Assembly (NCBI RefSeq): GCF_032854445.1
Contig: NW_027018031.1
Coordinates: forward strand, 1-64,000
Reading direction: 5' to 3'
Source of the DNA: Liolophura sinensis
Taxonomy: Eukaryota > Mollusca > Polyplacophora > Chitonida > Chitonidae
DNA length: 64,000 nt
The position numbers and the translations under genes are program-made. Shown here one piece after another: positions 36,122 through 50,050 of this stretch. The notes beneath the pieces are model-generated. The model searched no databases, was not told where the DNA came from, and worked only from the letters and a program-made list of their open reading frames with translations. Each line of letters opens with the position of its first letter. Position 1 is the first letter of the stretch.

Positions 36122-37220
36122 GAAGGGCACATAACTTATAGTCAAAAGTTGAATATAGTAATGACCAGTCGCGATGGTACATAGTACAGTGTAGCCGATT
36201 TCAATTAACAAAAAGACCAGGCAAAAATTCAAAAGTGGAGAAACCGTTCCAGTGCTGCTGGTAAAAGGCTAATCCGACGTATTTTGTGACGAGAAATCAA
36301 ATGGTGCAAACCGCGTTGCTCTCCGACCAATACTTTTGGCTGTAGCGACAATTGAATGATCATTGATGTCATAGTCACGTGCCCAGCAACGGCTCTTACT
36401 CCATGGAAACCAGGGAAATTTGCAATTTTTTAAACAGCTGCCGATGCCTGGCCCAATTCCGCATCTTTTGGCACCTTATTTTTGTGCATCAGTGTTTAAG
36501 TCTACTTTATACAGCAGACTGTATCAAGTACCTTGTGTTTTTTATGTACGAATGGTGTGGTTTTTCTACACGTAGATAAAGACATTGAGATTGTCTTGGA
36601 CTTAGAAGTAAGACAATTGCTGGGTGAGTTAAATGGGCTGAGGCCAAAGATTTGACGTCTTCTGGGCTACCGAAGGGCACATAACTTATAGTCAAAAGTT
36701 GAATATAGTAATGACCAGTCGCGATGGTACATAGTACAGTGTATCCGATTTCAATTAACAAAAAGACCAGGCAAAAATGCAAAAGTGGAAAAACTGTTCC
36801 AGTGCTGCTGGTAAAAGCCTAATCCGACATATTTTGTGACGAGAAATCAAATGGTTCAAACCTCGTTGCTCTCCGACCATTACTTTTGGCTGTAGCGACA
36901 ATTGAATGATCATTGATGTCATAGTCACGTGCCCAACAACGGCTCTTACTCCATGGAAACCAGGGAAATATGCAATTTTTTAACAGCAGCCGATGCCTGG
37001 CCCAATTCCGCATCTTTAAGAAACTTATAGATGTGGGTCAGTGATCAGTTGTACTTTTTACAGCAGACTGTATCTAGTACCTTGTGTTTATTATGTAGGA
37101 ATGGTGTGGTTTTTCTACACGTAGATAAAGACATTGAGATTGTCTTGGACTTAGAAGTAAGACAATTGCTGAGTGAGTTAAATGGGCTTAGCCCAAAGAT
37201 TTGACGTCTTCTGGGCTACC
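36122..37220 (+). repeat. Block B 1,099-bp dimer unit, copy 1
   Basis: The dimer is one monomer with AAATCAAATGGTGC, TTTTTGTGCATC and GGGCTGAGGCC, followed by one with AATGGTTCAAACC, AACAGCAGCCG and TTATTATGTAGGAATGG. The same ordered pair follows at 37,221 and recurs near 43,265-44,465. A partial copy, first monomer only, lies at about 35,022-35,727, and a variant pair at about 40,520-41,350. Confidence 0.8.
36809..36862 (+). promoter_or_regulatory. Weak Pol III-like A/B box pair in a monomer subtype
   Basis: GTTCAAACC at 36,854-36,862 fits the short internal B-box consensus GWTCRANNC. TGGTAAAAGCC at 36,809-36,819 fits an A box with one mismatch, 45 bases upstream, which is within a tRNA-like spacing. 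A TTTT run at 36,894-36,897 would terminate such a transcript almost at once. The same form is in M55, M70, M76, M81 and M108. The common monomer form GTGCAAACC misses one key B-box position. The match is short and may be chance. Confidence 0.2.
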
Positions 37221-38422
37221 GAAGGGCACATAACTTATAGTCAAAAGTTGAATATAGTAATGACCAGTCGCGATGGTACATAGTACAGTGTAGCCGATTT
37301 CAATTAACAAAAAGACCAGGCAAAAATTCAAAAGTGGAGAAACCGTTCCAGTGCTGCTGGTAAAAGGCTAATCCGACGTATTTTGTGACGAGAAATCAAA
37401 TGGTGCAAACCGCGTTGCTCTCCGACCAATACTTTTGGCTGTAGCGACAATTGAATGATCATTGATGTCATAGTCACGTGCCCAGCAACGGCTCTTACTC
37501 CATGGAAACCAGGGAAATTTGCAATTTTTTAAACAACTGCCGATGCCTGGCCCAATTCCGCATCTTTTGGCACCTTATTTTTGTGCATCAGTGTTTAAGT
37601 CTACTTTATACAGCAGACTGTATCAAGTACCTTGTGTTTTTTATGTACGAATGGTGTGGTTTTTCTACACGTAGATAAAGACATTGAGATTTTCTTGGAC
37701 TTAGAAGTAAGACAATTGCTGGGTGAGTTAAATGGTCTGAGGCCAAAGATTTGACGTCTTCTGGGCTACCGAAGGGCACATAACTTATAGTCAAAAGTTG
37801 AATATAGTAATGACCAGTCGCGATGGTACATAGTACAGTGTATCCGATTTCAATTAACAAAAAGACCAGGCAAAAATGCAAAAGTGGAAAAACTGTTCCA
37901 GTGCTGCTGGTAAAAGCCTAATCCGACATATTTTGTGACGAGAAATCAAATGGTTCAAACCTCGTTGCTCTCCGACCATTACTTTTGGCTGTAGCGACAA
38001 TTGAATGATCATTGATGTCATAGTCACGTGCCCAACAACGGCTCTTACTCCATGGAAACCAGGGAAATATGCAATTTTTTAACAGCAGCCGATGCCTGGC
38101 CCAATTCCGCATCTTTAAGAAACTTATAGATGTGGGTCAGTGATCAGTTGTACTTTTTACAGCAGACTGTATCTAGTACCTTGTGTTTATTATGTAGGAA
38201 TGGTGTGGTTTTTCTACACGTAGATAAAGACATTGAGATTGTCTTGGACTTAGAAGTAAGACAATTGCTGAGTGAGTTAAATGGGCTTAGCCCAAAGATT
38301 TGACGTCTTCTGGGCTACCGAAGGGCACATAACTTATAGTCAAAAGTTGAATATAGTAATGACCAGTCGCGATGGTACATAGTACAGTGTAGCCGATTTC
38401 AATTAACAAAAAGACCAGGCAA
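37221..38422 (+). repeat. Block B 1,099-bp dimer unit, copy 2
   Basis: This is nearly identical to the unit before it. Visible differences include AACAACTGCCG for AACAGCTGCCG near 37,533, GATTTTCTTGG near 37,689 and ATGGTCTGAGG near 37,733. The match continues about 100 bases past one unit and ends near 38,422. Confidence 0.8.
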
Positions 38423-38499
38423 AAATGCAAAAGTGGAAAAACTGTTCCAGTGCTGCTGGTAAGAGGCTAATCCGACGTATTTTGTGACGAGAAATCGAA

Positions 38500-40100
38500 T
38501 GGTGCAAACCGCGTTGCTCTCCAACCATTACTTTTGGCTGTAGCGACAATTGAATGATCATTGATGTCATAGTCACGTGCCCAGCAACGGCTCTTACTCC
38601 ATGGAAACCAGGGAAATATGCAATTTTTTAACAGCTGCCGATGCCTGGCCCAATTCGGCATCTTTTAGAACCTTATAGATGTGGGTCAGTGATCAGTTGT
38701 ACTTTTTACAGCAGACTGTATCTAGTACCTTGTGTTTATTATGTAGGAATGGTGTGGTTTTTCTACACGTAGATAAAGACATTGAGATTGTCTTGGACTT
38801 AAAAGTAAGACAATTGCTGAGTGAGTTAAATGGGCTTAGCCCAAAGATTTGACGTCTTCTGGGCTACCGAAGGGCACATAACTTATAGTCAAAAGTTGAA
38901 TATAGTAATGACCAGTCGCGATGGTACATAGTAGAGTGTAGCCGATTTCTATTAAGAAAAAGACCAGGCAAAAATGCAAAAGTGGAAAAACCGTTCCAGT
39001 GCTGCTGGTAAGAGGCTAATCCGACGTATTTTGTGACGAGAAATCGAATGGTGCAAACCGCGTTGCTCTCCGACCATTACTTTTGGCTGTAGCCACAATT
39101 GAATGATCATTGATGTCATAGTCACGTTCCCAACAACGGCTCTTACTCCATGGAAACCAGGGAAATTTGCAATTTTTTAAACAGCTGCCGATGCCTGGCC
39201 CAATTCCGCATCTTTTGGCACCTTATTTTTGTGCGTCAGTGTTTAAGTCTACTTTATACAGCAGACTGTATCTAGTACCTTGTGTTTTTTATGTACGAAT
39301 GGTGTGGTTTTTCTACACGTAGATAAAGACATTGAGATTGTCTTGGACTTAGAAGTAAGACAATTGCTGGGTGAGTTAAATGGGCTTAGCCCAAAGATTT
39401 GACGTCTTCTGGGCTACCGAAGGGCACATAACTTATAGTCAAAAGTTGAATATAGTAATGACCAGTCGCGATGGTACATAGTACAGTGTAGCCGATTTCA
39501 ATTAACAAAAAGACCAGGCAAAAATGCAAAAGTGGAAAAACTGTTCCAGTGCTGCTGGTAAAAGGCTAATCCGACGTATTTTGTGACGAGAAATCGAATG
39601 GTGCAAACCGCGTTGCTCTCCGACCAATACTTTTGGCTGTAGCCACAATTGAATGATCATTGATGTCATAGTCACGTGCCCAGCAACGGCTCTTACTCCA
39701 TGGAAACCAGGGAAATATGCAATTTTTTAACAGCTGCCGATGCCTGGCCCAATGCCGCATCTATTAGAACCTTATAGATGTGGGTCAGTGATCAATTGTA
39801 CATTTTACAGCAGACTGTATCTAGTACATTGTGTTTTATATGTACGAATTTTGTGGTTTTTCTACACGTAGATCAAGACATTGAGATTGTCTTGGACTTA
39901 GAAGTAAGACAATTGCTGGGTGAGTTAAATGGGCTTAGCCCAAAGATTTGACGTCTTCTGGGCTACCGAAGGGCACATAACTTATAGTCAAAACTTGAAT
40001 ATAGTAATGACCAGTCGCGATGGTACATAGTACAGTGTAGCCGATTTCAATTAACAAAAAGACCAGGCAAATATTCAAAAGTGGAGAAACTGTTCCAGTG
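38500..40100 (+). repeat. 12-monomer-step duplicate in block B, copy 1
   Basis: M71-M73 match M83-M85 at an offset of 6,594-6,595 bp. Shared marks are CTCCAACCATTAC, the pair TAGAGTGTAGCC and TTCTATTAAGAAAAAG (38,932 and 45,527), and TTATATGTACGAATTTTG (39,837 and 46,432). One difference is GGCTGTAGCG here against GGCTGAAGCG in copy 2. Boundaries are approximate. Confidence 0.7.
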
Positions 40101-43100
40101 CTGCTGGTAAGAGGCTAATCCGACGTATTTTGTGACGATAAATCGAATGGTGCAAACCGCGTTGCTCTCCGACCAATACTTTTGGCTGTAGCGACAATTA
40201 AATGATCATTGATGTCATAGTCACGTGCCCAACAACGGCTCTTACTCCATGGAAACCAGGGAAATTTGCAATTTTTTAAACAGCTGCCGATGCCTGGCCC
40301 AATTCCGCATCTTTTGACACCTTATTTATGTGGGTCAGTGTTTAAGTCTACTTTTTACAGCAGACTGTATCAAGTACCTTGTGTTTTTTATGTACGAATG
40401 GTGTGGTTTTTCTACACGTAGATAAAGACATTGAGATTGTCTTGGACTTAGAAGTAAGACAATTGCTGGGTGAGTTAAATGGGCTTAGCCCAAAGATTTG
40501 ACGTCTTCTGGGCTACCGAAGGGCACATAACTTATAGTCAAATGTTGAATATAGTAATGACCAGTCGCGATGGTACATAGTACAGTGTAGCCGATTTCAA
40601 TTAACAAAAAGACCAGGCAAAAATTCAAAAGTGGAGAAACCGTTCCAGTGCTGCTGGTAAAAGGCTAATCCGACGTATTTTGTGACGAGAAATCAAATGG
40701 TGCAAACCGCGTTGCTCTCCGACCAATACTTTTGGCTGTAGCGACAATTGAATGATCATTAATGTCATAGTGACGTGCCCAGCAACGGCTCTTTCTCCTT
40801 GGAAACCAGGGAAATTTGCAATTTTTTAAACAGCTGCCGATGCCTGGCCCAATTCCGCATCTTTTGGCACCTTATTTTTGTGCGTCAGTGTTTAAGTCTA
40901 CTTTATACAGCAGACTGTATCAAGTACCTTGTGTTTTTTATGTACGAGTGGTGTGGTTTTTCTACACGTAGATAAAGACATTGAGATTGTCTTGGACTTA
41001 GAAGTAAGACAATTGCTGGGTGAGTTAAATGGGCTGAGGCCAAAGATTTGACGTCTTCTGGGCTACCGAAGGGCACATAACTTATAGTCAAAAGTTGAAT
41101 ATAGTAATGACCAGTCGCGATGGTACATAGTACAGTGTATCCGATTTCAATTAACAAAAAGACCAGGCAAAAATGCAAAAGTGGAAAAACTGTTCCAGTG
41201 CTGCTGGTAAAAGCCTAATCCGACATATTTTGAGACGAGAAATCAAATGGTTCAAACCTCGTTGCTCTCCGACCATTAGTTTTGGCTGTAGCGACAATTG
41301 AATGATCATTGATGTCATAGTCACGTGCCCAACAACGGCTCTTACTCATTGAAAACCATTGAAATTTGCAATTTTTTAACAGCAGCCGATGCCTGGCCCA
41401 ATTCCGCATCTTTAAGAACCTTATAGATGTGGGTCAGTGATCAGTTGTACTTTTTACAGCAGACTGTATCAAGTACCTTGTGTTTTTTATGTACGAATGG
41501 TGTGGTTTTTCTACACGTAGATAAAGACATTGAGATTGTCTTGGACTTAGAAGTAAGACAATTGCTGGGTGAGTTAAATGGGCTTAGCCCAAAGATTTGA
41601 CGTCTTCTGGGCTACCGAAGGGCACATAACTTATAGTCAAATGTTGAATATAGTAATGACCAGTCGCGATGGTACATAGTACAGTGTAGCCGATTTCAAT
41701 TAACAAAAAGACCAGGCAAAAATTCAAAAGTGGAGAAACCGTTCCAGTGCTGCTGGTAAAAGGCTAATCCGACGTATTTTGTGACGAGAAATCAAATGGT
41801 GCAAACCGCGTTGCTCTCCGACCAATACTTTTGGCTGTAGCGACAATTGAATGATCATTGATGTCATAATCACGTGCCCAACAACGGCTCTTACTCCATG
41901 GAAACCAGGGAAATTTGCAATTTTTTAAACAGCTGCCGATGCCTGGCCCAATTCCGCATCTTTTGGCACCTTATTTTTGTGGGTCAGTGTTTAAGTGTAC
42001 ACTTTACAGCAGACTGTATCAAGTATATTGTGTTTTTTATGTACAAATGGTGTGGTTTTTCTACACGTAGATAAAGACATTGAGATTTTCTTGGACTTAG
42101 AAGTAAGACAATTGCTGGGTGAGTTAAATGGGCTTAGCCCAAAGATTTGACGTCTTCTGGGCTACCGAAGGGCACATAACTTTTAGTCAAAACTTGAATA
42201 TAGTAATGACCAGTCGCGATGGTACATAGTACAGTGTAGCCGATTTCAATTAACAAAAAGACCAGGCAAAAATGCAAAAGTTAAAAAACTGTTCCAGTGC
42301 TGCTGGTAAGAAACTAATCCGACGTATTTTGTGACGAGAAATCGAATGGTGCAAACCGCGTTGCTCTCCAACCATTACTTTTGGCTGAAGCGACAATTGA
42401 ATGATCATTGATGTCATAGTCACGTGCCCAGCAACGGCTCTTACTCCATGGAAACCAGGGAAATATGCAATTTTTTAACAGCTGCCGATGCCTGGCCCAA
42501 TTCCGCATCTTTTAGAACCTTATAGATGTGGGTCAGTGATCAGTTGTACTTTTTACAGCAGACTGTATCTAGTACCTTGTGTTTATTATGTAGGAATGGT
42601 GTGGTTTTTCTACACGTAGATAAAGACATTGAGATTGTCTTGGACTTAAAAGTAAGACAATTGCTGAGTGAGTTAAATGGGCTTAGCCCAAAGATTTGAC
42701 GTCTTCTGGGCTACCGAAGGGCACATAACTTATAGTCAAAAGTTGAATATAGTAATGACCAGTCGCGATGGTACATAGTACAGTGTAGCCGATTTCAATT
42801 AACAAAAAGACCAGGCAAATATTCAAAAGTGGAGAAACTGTTCCAGTGCTGCTGGTAAGAGGCTAATCCGACGTATTTTGTGACGAGAAATCGAATGGTG
42901 CAAACCGCGTTGCTCTCCGACCAATACTTTTGGCTGTAGCGACAATTAAATGATCATTGATGTCATAGTCACGTGCCCAACAACGGCTCTTACTCCATGG
43001 AAACCAGGGAAATTTGCAATTTTTTAAAGAGCTGCCGATGCCTGGCCCAATTCCGCATCTTTTGACACCTTATTTATGTGGGTCAGTGTTTAAGTCTACT

Positions 43101-43264
43101 TTTTACAGCAGACTGTATCAAGTACCTTGTGTTTTTTATGTACGAATGGTGTGGTTTTTCTACACGTAGATAAAGACATTGAGATTGTCTTGGACTTAGA
43201 AGTAAGACAATTGCTGGGTGAGTTAAATGGGCTTAGCCCAAAGATTTGACGTCTTCTGGGCTAC

Positions 43265-44465
43265 CGAAGGGCACATAACTTATAGTCAAAAGTTGAATAT
43301 AGTAATGACCAGTCGCGATGGTACATAGTACAGTGTAGCCGATTTCAATTAACAAAAAGACCAGGCAAAAATTCAAAAGTGGAGAAACCGTTCCAGTGCT
43401 GCTGGTAAAAGGCTAATCCGACGTATTTTGTGACGAGAAATCAAATGGTGCAAACCGCGTTGCTCTCCGACCAATACTTTTGGCTGTAGCGACAATTGAA
43501 TGATCATTGATGTCATAGTCACGTGCCCAGCAACGGCTCTTACTCCATGGAAACCAGGGAAATTTGCAATTTTTTAAACAGCTGCCGATGCCTGGCCCAA
43601 TTCCGCATCTTTTGGCACCTTATTTTTGTGCATCAGTGTTTAAGTCTACTTTATACAGCAGACTGTATCAAGTACCTTGTGTTTTTTATGTACGAATGGT
43701 GTGGTTTTTCTACACGTAGATAAAGACATTGAGATTGTCTTGGACTTAGAAGTAAGACAATTGCTGGGTGAGTTAAATGGGCTGAGGCCAAAGATTTGAC
43801 GTCTTCTGGGCTACCGAAGGGCACATAACTTATAGTCAAAAGTTGAATATAGTAATGACCAGTCGCGATGGTACATAGTACAGTGTATCCGATTTCAATT
43901 AACAAAAAGACCAGGCAAAAATGCAAAAGTGGAAAAACTGTTCCAGTGCTGCTGGTAAAAGCCTAATCCGACATATTTTGTGACGAGAAATCAAATGGTT
44001 CAAACCTCGTTGCTCTCCGACCATTACTTTTGGCTGTAGCGACAATTGAATGATCATTGATGTCATAGTCACGTGCCCAACAACGGCTCTTACTCCATGG
44101 AAACCAGGGAAATATGCAATTTTTTAACAGCAGCCGATGCCTGGCCCAATTCTGCATCTTTAAGAAACTTATAGATGTGGGTCAGTGATCAGTTGTACTT
44201 TTTACAGCAGACTGTATCTAGTACCTTGTGTTTATTATGTAGGAATGGTGTGGTTTTTCTACACGTAGATAAAGACATTGAGATTGTCTTGGACTTAGAA
44301 GTAAGACAATTGCTGAGTGAGTTAAATGGGCTTAGCCCAAAGATTTGACGTCTTCTGGGCTACCGAAGGGCACATAACTTATAGTCAAAAGTTGAATATA
44401 GTAATGACCAGTCGCGATGGTACATAGTACAGTGTAGCCGATTTCAATTAACAAAAAGACCAGGC
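43265..44465 (+). repeat. Block B 1,099-bp dimer unit, remote copy
   Basis: M80-M81 repeat the M67-M68 pair at an offset of 7,144 bp (13 monomers), including GGTTCAAACC at about 43,998 and TTATTATGTAGGAATGG near 44,232. One visible difference is TTCTGCATC near 44,150. Confidence 0.78.
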
Positions 44466-45094
44466 AAAAATGCAAAAGTGGAAAAACTGTTCCAGTGCTG
44501 CTGGTAAGAGGCTAATCCGACGTATTTTGTGACCAGAAATCGAATGGTGCAAACCGCGTTGCTCTCCGACCAATACTTTTGGCTGTAGCGACAATTAAAT
44601 GATCATTGATGTCGAAATCACGTGCCCAACAACGGCTCTTACTCCATGGAAACCAGGGAAATTTGCAATTTTTTAAACAGCTGCCGATGCCTGGCCCAAT
44701 TCCGCATCTTTTGGCACCTTATTTTTGTGGGTCAGTGTTTAAGTGTACACTTTACAGCAGACTGTATCAAGTATATTGTCTTTTTATGTACAAATGGTGT
44801 GGTTTTTCTACACGTAGATAAAGACATTGAGATTTTCTTGGACTTAGAAGTAAGACAATTGCTGGGTGAGTTAAATGGGCTTAGCCCAAAGATTTGACGT
44901 CTTCTGGGCTACCGAAGGGCACATAACTTATAGTCAAAACTTGAATATAGTAATGACCAGTCGCGATGGTACATAGTACAGTGTAGCCGATTTCAATTAA
45001 CAAAAAGACCAGGCAAAAATGCAAAAGTTAAAAAACTGTTCCAGTGCTGCTGGTAAGAAACTAATCCGACGTATTTTGTGACGAGAAATCGAAT

Positions 45095-46695
45095 GGTGCA
45101 AACCGCGTTGCTCTCCAACCATTACTTTTGGCTGAAGCGACAATTGAATGATCATTGATGTCATAGTCACGTGCCCAGCAACGGCTCTTACTCCATGGAA
45201 ACCAGGGAAATATGCAATTTTTTAACAGCTGCCGATGCCTGGCCCAATTCCGCATCTTTTAGAACCTTATAGATGTGGGTCAGTGATCAGTTGTACTTTT
45301 TACAGCAGACTGTATCTAGTACCTTGTGTTTATTATGTAGGAATGGTGTGGTTTTTCTACACGTAGATAAAGACATTGAGATTGTCTTGGACTTAAAAGT
45401 AAGACAATTGCTGAGTGAGTTAAATGGGCTTAGCCCAAAGATTTGACGTCTTCTGGGCTACCGAAGGGCACATAACTTATAGTCAAAAGTTGAATATAGT
45501 AATGACCAGTCGCGATGGTACATAGTAGAGTGTAGCCGATTTCTATTAAGAAAAAGACCAGGCAAAAATGCAAAAGTGGAAAAACCGTTCCAGTGCTGCT
45601 GGTAAGAGGCTAATCCGACGTATTTTCTGACGAGAAATCGAATGGTGCAAACCGCGTTGCTCTCCGACCATTACTTTTGGCTGTAGCCACAATTGAATGA
45701 TCATTGATGTCATAGTCACGTTCCCAACAACGGCTCTTACTCCATGGAAACCAGGGAAATTTGCAATTTTTTAAACAGCTGCCGATGCCTGGCCCAATTC
45801 CGCATCTTTTGGCACCTTATTTTTGTGCGTCAGTGTTTAAGTCTACTTTATACAGCAGACTGTATCTAGTACCTTGTGTTTTTTTATGTACGAATGGTGT
45901 GGTTTTTCTACACGTAGATAAAGACATTGAGATTGTCTTGGACTTAGAAGTAAGACAATTGCTGGGTGAGTTAAATGGGCTTAGCCCAAAGATTTGACGT
46001 CTTCTGGGCTACCGAAGGGCACATAACTTATAGTCAAAAGTTGAATATAGTAATGACCAGTCGCGATGGTACATAGTACAGTGTAGCCGATTTCAATTAA
46101 CAAAAAGACCAGGCAAAAATGCAAAAGTGGAAAAACTGTTCCAGTGCTGCTGGTAAAAGGCTAATCCGACGTATTTTGTGACGAGAAATCGAATGGTGCA
46201 AACCGCGTTGCTCTCCGACCAATACTTTTGGCTGTAGCCACAATTGAATGATCATTGATGTCATAGTCACGTGCCCAGCAACGGCTCTTACTCCATGGAA
46301 ACCAGGGAAATATGCAATTTTTTAACAGCTGCCGATGCCTGGCCCAATGCCGCATCTATTAGAACCTTATAGATGTGGGTCAGTGATCAATTGTACATTT
46401 TACAGCAGACTGTATCTAGTACATTGTGTTTTATATGTACGAATTTTGTGGTTTTTCTACACGTAGATAAAGACATTGAGATTGTCTTGGACTTAGAAGT
46501 AAGACAATTGCTGGGTGAGTTAAATGGGCTTAGCCCAAAGATTTGACGTCTTCTGGGCTACCGAAGGGCACATAACTTATAGTCAAAAGTTGAATATAGT
46601 AATGACCAGTCGCGATGGTACATAGTACAGTGTAGCCGATTTCAATTAACAAAAAGACCAGGCAAATATTCAAAAGTGGAGAAACTGTTCCAGTG
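45095..46695 (+). repeat. 12-monomer-step duplicate in block B, copy 2
   Basis: The second copy of M71-M73. Its first monomer (M83) instead matches M78 best (offset 2,747 bp, five monomers; shared GAAGCGACAATTG). Different parts of this segment therefore have different closest relatives, a mosaic expected from repeated conversion or crossover. Confidence 0.7.
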
Positions 46696-46869
46696 CTGCT
46701 GGTAAGAGGCTAATCCGACGTATTTTGTGACGAGAAATCGAATGGTGCAAACCGCGTTGCTCTCCGATCATTACTTTTGGCTGTAGCCACAATTGAATGA
46801 TCATTGATGTCATAGTCACGTTCCCAACAACGGCTCTTACTCCATGGAAACCAGGGAAATTTGCAATTT

Positions 46870-49800
46870 TTTAAACAGCTGCCGATGCCTGGCCCAATTC
46901 CGCATCTTTTGGCACCTTATTTTTGTGCGTCAGTGTTTAAGTCTACTTTATACAGCAGACTGTATCAAGTACCTTGTGTTTTTTATGTACGAATGGTGTG
47001 GTTTTTCTACACGTAGATAAAGACATTGAGATTGTCTTGGACTTAGAAGTAAGACAATTGCTGGGTGAGTTAAATGGGCTTAGCCCAAAGATTTGACGTC
47101 TTCTGGGCTACCGAAGGGCACATAACTTATAGTCAAAACTTGAATATAGTAATGACCAGTCGCGATGGTACATAGTAGAGTGTAGCCGATTTCAATTAAC
47201 AAAAAGACCAGGCAAAAATGCAAAAGTGGAAAAACTTCTCCAGTGCTGCTGGTAAAAGGCTAATCCGACGTATTTTGTGACGAGAAATCGAATGGTGCAA
47301 ACCGCGTTGCTCTCCGACCAATACTTTTGGCTGTAGCGACAATTGAATGATCATTGATATCATAGTCACCTGCCCAACAACGACTCTTACTCCATGGAAA
47401 CCAGGGAAATTTGCAATTTTTTTAAACAGCTGCCGATGCCTGGCCCAATTCCGCATCTTTTGGCACCTTGTTTATGTGGGTCTTTGTTTAAGTGTACTCT
47501 TTACAGCAGACTGTATCAAGTACCTTGTGTTTTTTATTTACAAATGGTGTGGTTTTTCTACACGTAGATAAAGACATTGAGATTGTCTTGGACTTAAAAG
47601 TAAGACAATTGCTGAGTGAGTTAAATGGGCTTAGCCCAAAGATTTGACGTCTTCTGGGCTACCGAAGGGCACATAACTTATAGTCAAAAGTTGAATATAG
47701 TAATGACCAGTCGCGATGGTACATAGTAGAGTGTAGCCAATATCTATTAAGAAAAAGACCAGGCAAAAATGCAAAAGTGGAAAAACCGTTCCAGTGCTGC
47801 TGGTAAGAGGCTAATCCGACGTATTTTGTGACGAGAAATCGAATGGTGCAAACCGCGTTGCTCTCCGACCATTACTTTTGGCTGTAGCCACAATTGAATG
47901 ATCATTGATGTCATCGTCACGTGCCCAACAACGGCTCTTACTCCATGGAAACCAGGGAAATTTGCAATTTTTTAAACAGCTGCCGATGCCTGGCCCAATT
48001 CCGCATCTTTTGGCACCTTATTTATGTGGGTCAGTGTTTAAGTCTACTTTTTACAGCAGACTGTATCAAGTACCTTGTGTTTTTTATGTACGAATGGTGT
48101 GGTTTTTCTACACGTAGATAAAGACATTGAGATTGTCTTGGACTTAGAAGTAAGACATTTGCTGGGTGAGTTAAATGGGCTTAGCCCAAAGATTTGACGT
48201 CTTCTGGGCTACCGAAGGGCACATAACTTATAGTCAAAACTTGAATATAGTAATGACCAGTCGCGATGGTACATAGTACAGTGTAGCCGATTTCAATTAA
48301 CAAAAAGACCAGGCAAAAATTCAAAAGTGGAGAAACCGTTCCAGTGCTGCTGGTAAAAGGCTAATCCGACGTATTTTGTGAAGATAAATCAAATGGTGCA
48401 AACCGCGTTGCTCTCCGACCAATACTTTTGGCTGTAGCGACAATTGAATGATCATTGATGTCATAGTCACGTTCCCAACAACGGCTCTTACTCCATGGAA
48501 ACCAGGGAAATTTGCAATTTTTTAAACAGCTGCCGATGCCTGGCCCAATTCCGCATCTTTTAGAACCTTATAGATGTGGGTCAGTGATCAGTTGTACTTT
48601 TTACAGCAGACTGTATCTAGTACCTTGTGTTTTTTATGTACGAATGGTGTGGTTTTTCTACACGTAGATAAAGACATTGAGATTGTCTTGGACTTAAAAG
48701 TAAGACAATTGCTGAGTGAGTTAAATGGGCTTAGCCCAAAGATTTGACGTCTTCTGGGCTACCGAAGGACACATAACTTATAGTCAAAAGTTGAATATAG
48801 TAATGACCAGTCGCGATGGTACATAGTACAGTGTAGCAGATTTCAATTAACAAAAAGACCAGGCAAAAATGCAAAAGTGGAAAAACTGTTCCAGTGCTGC
48901 TGGTAAGAGGCTAATTCGACGTATTTTGTCACGAGAAATCGAATGGTGCAAACCGCGTTGCTCTCCGACCAATACTTTTGGCTGTGGCGACAATTGAATG
49001 ATCATTGATGTCATAGTCAAGTTCCCAACAACGGCTCTTACTCCATGGAAACCAGGGAAATTTGCAATTTTTTAAACAGCTGCCGATGCCTGGCCCAATG
49101 CCGCATCTTTTAGAACCTTATTGATGTGGGTCAGTGATCAGTTGTACTTTTTACAGCAGACTGTATCTAGTACCTTGTGTTTTTTATGTACGAATGGTGT
49201 GGTTTTTCTACACGTAGATAAAGACATTGAGATTGTCTTGGACTTAAAAGTAAGACAATTGCTGAGTGAGTTAAATGGGCTTAGCCCAAAGATTTGACGT
49301 CTTCTGGGCTACCGAAGGACACATAACTTATAGTCAAAAGTTGAATATAGTAATGACCAGTCGCGATGGTACATAGTACAGTGCAGCAGATTTCAATTAA
49401 CAAAAAGACCAGGCAAAAATGCAAAAGTGGAAAAACTCTTCCAGTGCTGCTGATAAGAGGCTAATCCGACGTATTGTGTGACGAGAAATCGAATGGTGCA
49501 AACCACGTTGCTCTCCGACCAATACTTTTGGCTGTAGCCACAATTGAATGATCATTGATGTCATAGTCACGTGCCCAACAACGGCTCTTACTCCATGGAA
49601 ACCAGGGAAATTTGCAATTTTTTAAACAGCTGCCGATGCCTGGCCCAATTCCGCATCTTTTGGCACCTTGTTTATGTGGGTCAGTGTTTAAGTGTACTTT
49701 TTACAGCAAACTTTATCAAGTACCTTGTTTTTTATATGTACGAATGGTGTGGTTTTTCTACACGTAGATAAAGACATTGAGATTGTCTTGGACTTAGAAG

Positions 49801-49920
49801 TAAGACAATTGCTGGGTGAGTTAAATGGGCTTAGCCCAAAGATTTGACGTCTTCTGGGCTACCGAAGGGCACATAACTTATAGTCAAAACTTGAATATAG
49901 TAATGACCAGTCGCGATGGT
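46870..49920 (+). repeat. 10-monomer-step duplicate in block B, copy 1
   Basis: M86 (tail) to M91 match M96 (tail) to M101 at an offset of 5,500-5,502 bp. Shared rare marks are TTGATATCATAG with CAACGACTC (47,355 and 52,855), GGGTCTTTGTTTAAG (47,478 and 52,980), TAGCCAATATCTATT (47,734 and 53,236), GAAGGACACATAAC (48,774 and 54,266), AGTCAAGTTCCC (49,015 and 54,517), CAGTGCAGCAG (49,379 and 54,881) and AACCACG (49,501 and 55,003). Confidence 0.82.
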
Positions 49921-50050
49921 ACATAGTACAGTGTAGCCGATTTCAATTAACAAAAAGACCAGGCAAAAATGCAAAAGTTAAAAAACTGTTCCAGTGCTGC
50001 TGGTAAGAAACTAATCCGACGTATTTTGTGACGAGAAATCGAATGGTGCA

